64,000 nt of DNA from Sporothrix humicola. Taxonomy: Eukaryota; Ascomycota; Sordariomycetes; Ophiostomatales; Ophiostomataceae. The stretch is taken from contig WNYE01000025.1 of assembly GCA_021396245.1 (NCBI GenBank), positions 1-64,000 of the forward strand, read 5' to 3'. Under the pieces are notes generated by a model. The model had not been told where the DNA came from. It saw only the letters and a list, made by a program, of their open reading frames with translations, and searched no databases. This document shows, piece by piece, positions 56,900 through 64,000 of this stretch; position 1 is the stretch's first letter, and each line of letters starts with the position of its first letter. The translations under genes were made by a program, and so were the position numbers.

Positions 56900-57589
56900 A
56901 TGCTCTCCTCGTATACTCCCGTGGCCGTCGGCCCTGCCTCTCCCAAGATCATGGCCAACGGCTCGTCCACAGCCTCCGCCGTCAACGGCGTCACATCTTC
57001 TCATGGCAGCGCTCGTCCCTCGGGGCGTGGAGGCCGCGTCGGCAATTGCCATCATATCTGGCTGGTTACTGGCCCTGCTGGATGTGGCAAGAGCACCGTC
57101 GCCCAATACCTCGCCAACAACCTGAGCCTGCCCTATGTCGAGGGTGACGACCTGCACCCGCCGGCCAACATTGCCAAGATGAGCGAGGGTATCCCGCTGA
57201 CGGACGCCGACCGCTGGGACTGGCTGACGGCTCTGCGCGAAGAGTCGATGCGCCAGATCTCAAGCGGCCACAGCGAGGTCGTCCTGACCTGCTCGGCCCT
57301 CAAGCGCAAGTACCGCGATGTCATCCGGGTGGCACCCTACTTCAACCAGGGCGTGAGCCTGCACTTTATTTACCTGTCCGCCGACCCCCAGGTTCTGCTC
57401 AAGCGTGTGGCAACGCGCAAGGGCCACTACATGGGCGCCAACATGGTGCAGAGCCAGCTGGACATTCTGGAGCCGCCGCAGCCCGACGAGACGGACGTGA
57501 TCAGCTTCGACGTGGACCGCCCGCTGGACGAGGTCAACGTGGCCGTCCTGCAAAAGGTCAAGAGCATCATCCAGGAGGAGGAAGCTTAG
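56900..57589 (+). CDS. Gluconokinase (P-loop, GntK/IdnK family)
   Basis: Intronless, 229 aa; ATG at 56900 in an excellent CACCATG context. The N-terminal 45 residues are a Ser/Gly/Ala-rich extension. The kinase begins at HHIWLVTGPAGCGKSTVAQY, with the Walker A loop at 58-66. Substrate motifs follow: VEGDDLHPPANIAKMSEGIP LTDADRW-type (split here as EGDDLHPPANIAKM and PLTDADRWDW), then VVLTCSALKRKYRDVIR, FIYLSADPQVLLKRV and KGHYMGANMVQSQLDILEPP. The enzyme phosphorylates D-gluconate to 6-phosphogluconate, feeding the pentose phosphate pathway. The fold is complete at the TAG (ending IIQEEEA). The same frame stays open for another 118 codons after this single TAG (see the small downstream frame and findings). 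Confidence 0.9.
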   Translation: MLSSYTPVAVGPASPKIMANGSSTASAVNGVTSSHGSARPSGRGGRVGNCHHIWLVTGPAGCGKSTVAQYLANNLSLPYVEGDDLHPPANIAKMSEGIPLTDADRWDWLTALREESMRQISSGHSEVVLTCSALKRKYRDVIRVAPYFNQGVSLHFIYLSADPQVLLKRVATRKGHYMGANMVQSQLDILEPPQPDETDVISFDVDRPLDEVNVAVLQKVKSIIQEEEA

Positions 57590-57667
57590 GCCGCCAACAG
57601 ACCTCCGCCGCCGCCGCCAGCACAATCGGCATGGGAACCCTCACCAACAGTGCTCAGGACGGCATCA

Positions 57668-57946
57668 ATGGCACCACCACCGGAGTGTTTCACGCCAGAA
57701 GAACAGGAAACACCAGGCACATCGCCTCTAGGAATGCCGCACATACAAGGAGCGTTAATGGCACGCGGTGAGCTCTATTTAAAGAAATATTGGCCGTGCC
57801 TGTCTCTTGGTGCGATCATTTGTGTGTTTATTCTCGGCTGGCTGGTTTGGGAGTGCATTTATTACACCTACCAGTTCTTGGAGTTTCTCTTTGATTTACT
57901 CTACCGGTTCTTGGAGTTTCTCTTTGATTTACTCTACCCCTTTTAA
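57668..57946 (+). CDS. Small hydrophobic-tail ORF in the same frame after gluconokinase (hypothetical)
   Basis: From ATG 57668 to TAA 57946 there are 92 codons. The frame is identical to gluconokinase and is open all the way from its TAG (57587-57589). The product has a Pro/Glu-rich start (MAPPPECFTPEEQETPG), a basic patch (LYLKKYW), then a strongly hydrophobic segment (CLSLGAIICVFILGWLVWEC), ending with two 11-residue copies of a FLEFLFDLLY-type amphipathic unit. It could be translated as a separate small membrane protein, as a readthrough extension of gluconokinase, or not at all (3' untranslated sequence). No family is recognised. Codon usage shifts from GC-rich before 57.77 kb to AT-rich after. 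Confidence 0.35.
   Translation: MAPPPECFTPEEQETPGTSPLGMPHIQGALMARGELYLKKYWPCLSLGAIICVFILGWLVWECIYYTYQFLEFLFDLLYRFLEFLFDLLYPF
57871..57936. repeat. Exact in-frame 33-bp tandem duplication
   Basis: Units 57871-57903 and 57904-57936 differ at one base (CCAG versus CCGG at the start). 33 is a multiple of three, so the duplication repeats 11 residues, QFLEFLFDLLY then RFLEFLFDLLY, without breaking the open frame that follows gluconokinase. Confidence 0.9.
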
Positions 57947-58759
57947 AAGTTTTCTCTTTTGAGAACTAATTCTTCTCCGACCGGCCATGTTTTCAAAGCG
58001 GGATATCCACTTTCTGTTGCCAGTTCTTGCTTTTTCCTTACTTGTTCTTTTCGTTCATCTTCTAGTTCTTTTTTCAGCTTCTATTTTTTATTGTTGCATT
58101 TCGAAAACACGCATTGTTGGGAGGACAGGGAAAAGGGCAGACAGACTCGGCGTTTCTATTTTTGCATTTTCAATATTCATTATCTCTTTGTTAGCCTACT
58201 TGCTCACTTCATGAGGTTCATACCCATTTGTTGCGCTGTCCAGGGTTATTTCTTTCATTGCCCGGATTCAAGGCAACGGCCTTTCATGAATACAAAATAA
58301 TTAACTCAAGATCAAATTAATCCTTTACATCATGTGGATATCATACATAAAACACGCAAGTATCCTGCAGGTGGTCTTATGACAAGAAAACAAGGTAGGG
58401 CTCTCGAAAATGCCCGTATAAATATGTCCGTTCGTATGCATATGTCCGATCGAGTAACAAATATGTCCGGTCTTCGACACCCATTCATCTCCACCAAGAA
58501 ATATGATTAGAGTGTATTGACAGAAAATAAACTGTGAAATGTCGAAAAGAACAATGGAAACAATAACCGAAGTCAACATACTTTTTATTTGTAACACGCT
58601 CAAATTTGTTTGCTACTATGCGTTGTAGATGCATATGCGGTGGCACCTTGACGCTGTATGGACGCGACCAGCCAACTCTAAAACCAAAAGCCTGGAATGT
58701 AACAATGCTATCCTCCTTTATGCTTTTCCTCGTTTGTTCCCCTGGTCTCATAAAATATC
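57947..58759. other. AT-rich convergent intergenic region
   Basis: 813 bp between the gluconokinase/small-ORF end and the E2 gene end. T-rich, with no gene recognised. Confidence 0.5.
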
Positions 58760-60417
58760 CTATCTCAGCTGAACAATCATCGTGTCTGGCTTCTCCACCA
58801 TCTCCCGGATCACCTCGGCGGCCCGTGCCATGGTCGCGCCATCGACCACCCGGTGATCGGCCGAGAAGCTAAAGTGGCACACGTGCCGCTTGATGATCCG
58901 CTGGCTGTCTCTGCTGTTGCTGTCGTCGGCATCGTCCGCGAAAGCCGGCACTGTCCGCACACGGCCAATGCCCATGATGGCCACCTCACGCTCGACAATC
59001 ACGGGGCTCAGGTATGTGCCGCCCACGTTGCCAATGTTGGAGATGGTAATGGTGCCGCCCTGTAGGTCTGAGGGCGCCAGCTTGCCAACCTTGGCCAGGT
59101 TCTGCAGACGAACAAGCTCACTGGCAATGGACATGACGCTGCGGGCGTTGACGTTGCGAATGACGGGTACGATCAGGCCGTTGGGCGTGTCCATGGCAAC
59201 GCCAATGTTGTGCTGGCTGCGGTAAACCAGATTAGGCTTGCCGGCGTTGTCGGCGGGGATGTCGACGCGGGCGTTGAGGACAGGGTACTGGTGCAGAGCC
59301 ATGGACATGGCCTTGATGATGAAGGGCATGTACGAGAGCTTGGCGACAGCGGGGGCCTCGGCGCCCGTGGACGCAGCAACCTTGCTGGCGCGGGCCAACG
59401 AAGCATTGATGCGCTGGCGGAGGCCGTAGAGCTCAGTGAAATCGATTTCGTCGGCATACAAGAAGTGGGGAATGGTCAGCGACCGGGTCATGGCCTTGAA
59501 CATTTGCAGCTGAGTGCCGCCAATGGGCACGCTGGACTCCTGTTGCGCAGCATCCTCGGCGTCAATCGTGGCCGCACCGAACGGAGAACCGCCAGACGGG
59601 CGCGATGCCGCCGGGGAGATGTTCTGTGCCGTGCTGCCGCCATTCTTCTGCTCCGCCACAAAGCGGTGCAGGTCATCCTTGGTCACGCGGCCGTCCTTGC
59701 CCGTGCCGTTCACCTGGGTAATGTCGACGTTCAGCTCCTTGGAGAGGTGGCGGACCGCCGGGGTGGCCAGAGAAGAGCCCGAGAACTTTTGCTTGACTGG
59801 TGCCGGGGCCTTCAAAGTCTCCTGCTGGGTCTCTGTCGCTACCGGTGCCTTTGCCGCCGGGGCTGGCGCTTCTGGTGCTGCTGGCGCCGGTGCAGCTGGT
59901 GGCTCTTCAGAAGCTGCTGCTCCTGCAACCTCGTCGGGAATATCAATGTCCACAAACGCCTTGCCAACCTTGGCCATCTCGCCCGCCTCGTAGTGCAGCT
60001 TCTTGACCACGCCCGAGAAACGGCTGGTAATCTCGACAGACGCCTTGTCGCTCTGGACCTCGCACAGCGGCGAGAACTCCTCGACGCGTGCGCCGGGCTC
60101 GACGAACCACTGGATAATCTCACATTCGACGATGCCTAAGTAAAGGGGGTCAATTGTTAGCTGTGTTCGAGAATTGCGCATATATCGGCACTGTCGTTCC
60201 CATCGTCCTTCTTACCTTCGCCAATATCGGCTAGGACGACCGGCTTGACGACCTGCAGGTTGCCTGACGCGTGGAACTGCCGGGACTGCGTCAACGGCCG
60301 CGTCGGTCGCCGCAGCTGTGTTGCTGCTGCCACTGTGTTTCTGCTTCCGCTCTCCGTCATTGTCAACCGCTTCGAAGCAGGGCGCAAGGCGCCTCGACAG
60401 CTGCGTTGCAAAAACAT
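58760..60417 (-). CDS. DBT: Branched-chain 2-oxoacid dehydrogenase E2 (lipoamide acyltransferase), mitochondrial
   Basis: Two exons on the minus strand, 60417-60216 and 60135-58760 (80-nt intron), give 525 aa. The Arg-rich presequence (MFLQRSCRGALRPASKRL ... RQFHA) is followed by the lipoyl domain VVKPVVLADIGEG-IVECE, with lipoyl Lys98 in CEVQSDKASVEITSR. Next come an Ala/Pro linker, the E3/E1-binding domain (SLATPAVRHLSKELNVDIT, GKDGRVTKDDL), and the catalytic acyltransferase with MTRSLTIPHFLYADEIDFTE, DTPNGLIVPVIRNV and FSFSADHRVVDGA (H495, D499). The CEVQSDKASVEITSR lipoyl site and IGEGIVE entry point to BCKDH E2 rather than pyruvate E2. It completes Val/Leu/Ile breakdown in the mitochondrial matrix. 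It shares a divergent promoter with ATP10. Confidence 0.92.
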
Positions 60418-61362
60418 TGTGTATTTTGTGTGTGCCGATTGTAAGGGAGGGTGTGTGGGATTGGGTAAAGGAAGTCGTAGACGCCTCGATTAGAAATACG
60501 GGCACGAAACAACAATCACGATAGCACGTTGTGTTGAGGTAAAGGTTCTATGCTACAAAGGGAGGAAAGAAAGAGGAGAAGAAGGGAAAGGAGGAGAAAA
60601 AGTTAAAGAACTGGCGATTTCCAATTCGGGGTCTCAGAATCTCACTTTCGAGTCTCTCCTTCTTTCTTTCCTTGGGTTCTTGTCTAACCCGCGCTTCCCT
60701 CTTTTTTTACTTGGGGTTGTAAGTGCAAGTGCGTGTCTCTCTCCTTCCTCTCCAGGCAATGGCAGGTCAGGAACTCCGTAGACCGAGCTTTTGGTGGTGT
60801 TTTGGCTGCAATTGGCGTGGCTGGCGACGGCTTTGGCAGGCACGCTCCGTCACGCAAATGACGTTGAGGACAACCGAGAATTGCCCTGTGCAATGGGCGC
60901 CGTCGATAGCCGCGCGGTGCTCGGCTTAAGGTTTACAGTGGGGAGAGTATGAGAAAAGCAGCCAGACATCCAGCGATACAGCGCTCCTCAGGGGGAAAGA
61001 TGCTAAAGTCCGGGGAGGGGAAGAACGATTGGATAGTTTGGCAGGATCCACTCCTTCTTGTTTTTGTTCCTGTGCCTCTTTTTCAGGAGACTTGGCAGCT
61101 GCCCCGGAACGTGCCACAGCGTAGTGAAAAAGGCGGTGTCGCTAAAATAGGTGTTGACAGGCCCTGAAGCCAGGCGAGCCAGCGCCAACCAAGCCAGAGC
61201 GGCAGAATTTCTTTTAGACTGCGGCTGGCGAGCTTCCGGCATACGAGAGAAAAAAATAGACGCAGATCCGGCGCATAACCTCAACCCCTCGGCCAAGCTC
61301 CGACCTCCCGACCCTGGGTGTATTTCCGCGCCCCTCACGTGTTTCTTATATCACCAGTCTCA
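60418..61362. promoter_or_regulatory. Divergent promoter of BCKDH E2 and ATP10
   Basis: 945 bp between two mitochondrial-protein genes transcribed away from each other. The ATP10 side has a C-rich leader (ACCTCCCGACCCTGGGTG, CCCCTCACGTG). The CACGTG E-box at 61336-61341 is a plausible bHLH or Cbf1-type site; its use is inferred. Confidence 0.5.
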
Positions 61363-62545
61363 ATGGCGACTCACCGGATAAACATCACGGCCCTTTCGCC
61401 GCGGAAAGCGACGACAGTCGGTGCCCTCTGGACTTCGTCTTCTTCATTATCACCATTCTCTTCGATCTCAACACCAGCCGTCACAGCCTCGTGCATCCTC
61501 TGCCAATGGCGTGCGTTCAGCGGAACGGCCCGTGTCCGGCAAGACTCGAAGCCGAAGACACCAGCCAAGCCAAAGGCCGATGCTGCCGGTGCTTCCCCAG
61601 CGACTCCGGAAGCTGCAGCAAAGGCTGAAGCCAAACCTGCCCCTCCGCCAAAGGTCAATGCCCTGCCCGACGCACCCCGTTCCTACGGAAAACGCACCGA
61701 CACATTCACCCCGACTCCACTCCCGAGACCAATTGGCATGCCGACATCACCAATGGCCGGCGAGAACAGCGGCATTGATGCACGTTCGATTCAGCAGAAG
61801 CGCGACGACTTTGTCAACTACGAAAAGCATCTCGAACGTCGCAAGGAGCTGTAAGTGCCCTGCGCTCGGTGTACTACTGATGTCCCATTGTCCACCTACT
61901 TACACCCTCAGGAAAAACAAGATTGTCAAGCCGTACTTCCGCGACTGGACCAACCTCCAGTTCCAGGAGGGCAAGACCTTTATTGCGCCGCCACGCCTCT
62001 TCCGCGGCGACGTCTCCCTCTACTTCCCCAACCTCGTCGGCCAACCGATCCTCTCGTCCGACAAAACCAAGGCCGGCAACAAGCAGACCGACACGACGCC
62101 CATCTTCGAGTCGAGCTCCGCCACCGTTGTCGCCTTTTTCAGCAGCCTGTGGGCCGAGAACCAGGTCCGCACGTTTGTGTCGACCGAGGCGAACCCGGAG
62201 CTCGATGCGCTGCTGACGGCCAACAGCGGGCCCGGAAAGGCACAGCTGGTCAACATCAACTACGAAGACAACTCGATGCGCGCCTGGCTGGTGCGTCGCT
62301 TTACTGGCTCGTTCCGCAAGAAGATCCCCGAGCGCGACCGCGAAAATTACCTGCTGGTGACCCAGGGCATCAACGACGACATCCGCGAGAACATTGGCCT
62401 GCTCAACAGCAAGGTCGGCTACGTGTACCTTCTGGACCAGCACTGCCGCATCCGGTGGGCCGGCAGCGGTTCGAGTCTGCCGGAGGAGCGCCAGAGCCTT
62501 GTCAAGGGCGTTCAGCGTCTACTGGCCGAGGCCGGCAAGAAGTAG
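61363..62545 (+). CDS. ATP10: Mitochondrial ATP synthase assembly factor Atp10
   Basis: Exons 61363-61850 and 61912-62545 (61-nt intron, GTAAGT donor, CCCTCAG acceptor) give 373 aa. The Ser/Arg-rich presequence is followed by an Ala/Pro/Lys linker (TPAKPKADAAG...). The ATP10 domain follows: RRKEL-KNKIVKPYFRDWTN, FQEGKTFIAPPRLFRGDVSL, a redox-type fold core ATVVAFFSSLWAENQVRTFV, and the highly conserved C-terminal block YLLVTQGINDDIRENIGLLN, SKVGYVYLLDQHCRIRWAGS. Atp10 chaperones Atp6 during assembly of the Fo part of ATP synthase on the matrix side of the inner membrane. The intron splits a Leu codon (CT^G). Confidence 0.92.
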
Positions 62546-62976
62546 GCATCCACAAAGCTGATTTACATTCACATGCATTTGGACGCGAACAAACCACGTA
62601 AAACTCTTCTCATATTTAAACTTCTCCATGATAATACCCAGCATCTTGTACCATAGATATAAACAGACGGACACCATAGTGTACAAACCCATATGAAAAA
62701 AAGAACTGTAGGAAAGCTGTACATAAATAAAAAGTGTAAAACATTGCAATTAAAAGTCCCAGTACTTCCAGCACCAGCAGAATAAAAGACGCATATGTGC
62801 ATAAGATGGGGTCCCGTACAAAACGCCGTTAAAAAAGTCGAGAATAAAAGTGGTGTAAAAGGGTAAGCAAAGGAAGACAAATGCAACCGCATGCTAGTGT
62901 GTGAGAGCAAATGGGGAATCTGTGACAGTAACGGACAAAGACAACAACTCATGAGAACAGAGTGCATGGACCCTGC
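62546..62976. other. Convergent AT-rich intergenic region
   Basis: 431 bp between the ATP10 and GOS1 stop codons, with mixed A/T tracts and several AATAAA-like signals on both strands (for example AATAAAAAG near 62728 and AATAAAAGAC near 62781). No gene. Confidence 0.6.
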
Positions 62977-63755
62977 CTACATGAACCAAAAGAAGACTAG
63001 GAAGCAGAACGCAATGAACGAGCCCATGATAATGCCGTCCCGCCGCTTCTTGGACGAGATACGCCCAATCAGTGTGTTGATCCCGGGCACTTGGCTCGCC
63101 GCCATTGTGATCCGCCGGTTGATGTTGGTCAGCGTCTCGCGCTGGATGCCAAAGTTCTCGTTGACGGCATACGCCTGGCTCAGCACGCTGTCCACCATGT
63201 CGTGGCTGTTGTCGATGCGGCTGCGCTCGCTTAGCATGTACTCGGCCTCGGCCGCCTCGCCTGTCAGCGCACCGTTGCCGTCGGCTCCGTCGCCGCCTGC
63301 GCGGTGCGAGTTGATGTCGTTGCGGACGTGCGCCAGCAGGTTGACGCGGTCGCGTGCCTGGTTGAGCTGGACCTTGAGGCGGGTCAGGTCGCGGCGGTGC
63401 TCCTCGTACTTTTCGCGAAGGAGCGCCAGGTTGTTTTGCTTGACAGCCGAAGCGGTCAGGTTCGGGTCGGAGTCCAGAATACGGGTGAGTTTCTGGATAA
63501 TGGTTTCTCGCTTGCTCAGGAGCTCCTCGAGCTTCTTCTCGGTCTGCTTCTCTTCTTCGGACGGTTTGAGTGGTATCGTCGATGTTGACGAGAATTGTGA
63601 GAATTTGTTGAGATTGTTTTCAGTCTGATAGGTCAGTAAGTTGGTCACTCTAACTTGTGGTTTGTTCCTGTCGCACGGGCGCATACCTGACTCTCCAGAG
63701 TCCGGACTTGTTGCCGTAGCTGGGTCCAGCCCGAGTTTCCGCCTGCGGAAGCCAT
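62977..63755 (-). CDS. GOS1: Golgi Qb-SNARE Gos1
   Basis: Two exons on the minus strand, 63755-63687 and 63624-62977 (62-nt intron, GTATGC donor, CTATCAG acceptor), give 238 aa. Exon 1 encodes MASAGGNSGWTQLRQQVRTL ESQ and joins to TENNLNKFSQFSS, the conserved Gos1/GOSR1 start. The N-terminal three-helix region is followed by the SNARE motif (SRIDNSHDMVDSVLSQAYAV, then NFGIQRETLTNINRRI, with the Gln of GIQRE as the zero layer). The signature ASQVPGINTLIGRISSKKRR precedes the single C-terminal membrane anchor (GIIMGSFIAFCFLVFFWFM). It acts in ER-Golgi and intra-Golgi vesicle fusion. The bases upstream to 64000 contain only its promoter or leader. Confidence 0.93.
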
Positions 63756-64000
63756 GGCCTTCAAGTATCGGAGGAATGTGTGTGTAAGAGGGAGGTGAAA
63801 AGAAGAGAAAAGCAATCTGGACGATAGCTTTGCGCAACCGTCGTCTCCTTGTGTGTCGACCGATCGGTCTTCGTTGATGATCGGCTTCCTCGGCACAAAG
63901 TCGAAGCAGGTGATTGTGATGCGAACTCGGAGATGCTGCGATTTCAAGGGGTCGTTGATGTTTCGTCAATGGAAATGAGTACCAACGTATTCGAGTCAGT

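Noticed and set aside
59210..60139. 309-codon open frame antisense to the E2 gene
   Set aside because: Shadow frame; the sense strand has lipoyl and catalytic motifs in full.
1..64000. tRNA, rRNA, CRISPR arrays, transposons
   Set aside because: Reading both strands by eye I found no convincing T-loop/anticodon pattern, rRNA block, repeat-spacer array, or transposase/reverse-transcriptase frame. A tRNAscan or Rfam search would be needed to exclude small RNA genes.

Overview
The window is nuclear DNA of a filamentous ascomycete (Pezizomycotina, very probably Sordariomycetes). The evidence is short introns (about 50-240 nt, plus two long or unusual ones) with GT...AG ends and CTAAC/CTGAC branch motifs, GC-rich third codon positions, long pyrimidine-rich leaders, Ala/Ser/Gly-rich low-complexity tails, and a purely eukaryotic gene set. 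An Ophiostomatales-like genome (Sporothrix/Ophiostoma) would fit, but that is a guess. I recognised no rRNA, tRNA, transposon or CRISPR array.

Layout. 1-460: a run of 74 C followed by the 5' part of a secreted Ser/Pro-rich protein gene that runs off the left edge. 2-24 kb: a dense housekeeping block with recyclin-1 (F-box/exocyst-like, CAAX end), the TFIIH-type kinase Kin28/Cdk7, a Frag1/DRAM/Sfk1 membrane protein, eisosome protein Eis1, the tRNA m3C methyltransferase Trm140 facing COQ10, and a coiled-coil/ubiquitin-like-domain protein. 24.1-29.9 kb: 5.75 kb with no gene I can support. 29.9-43 kb: an accessory-looking block with a membrane-anchored M28-like peptidase, a Zn2Cys6 regulator, two alpha/beta hydrolases of different families and a TRI12-type MFS exporter. 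43.6-50.9 kb: EMC2, AP-3 delta (Apl5) and the queuine transglycosylase accessory subunit QTRT2. 50.9-56.9 kb: another 6 kb without a gene. 56.9-63.8 kb: gluconokinase, the branched-chain 2-oxoacid dehydrogenase E2, ATP10 and the Golgi SNARE GOS1.

Most genes are ordinary. Three membrane-traffic proteins (Rcy1, AP-3 delta, Gos1), two plasma-membrane-domain proteins (Sfk1-like, Eis1), two tRNA anticodon-region modifiers (Trm140, QTRT2) and three mitochondrial proteins (Coq10, BCKDH E2, Atp10) are present. BCKDH E2 and ATP10 share a 0.95 kb divergent promoter. The regulator + two hydrolases + exporter block could act together on an imported or endogenous ester or lactone, although no biosynthetic core enzyme is present.

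The most unusual signals are: (1) gluconokinase is followed, past one TAG, by 118 more in-frame codons encoding a Pro-rich linker and a hydrophobic membrane tail with an exact in-frame 33-bp duplication; (2) the AP-3 delta start codon is itself split by an intron (AT^G); (3) the ubiquitin-like-domain gene appears to start in an exon with only five coding bases, and a second intron may remove its apparent stop; (4) a signal-peptide Ser-rich wall or secreted protein is cut off by the poly-C contig end.
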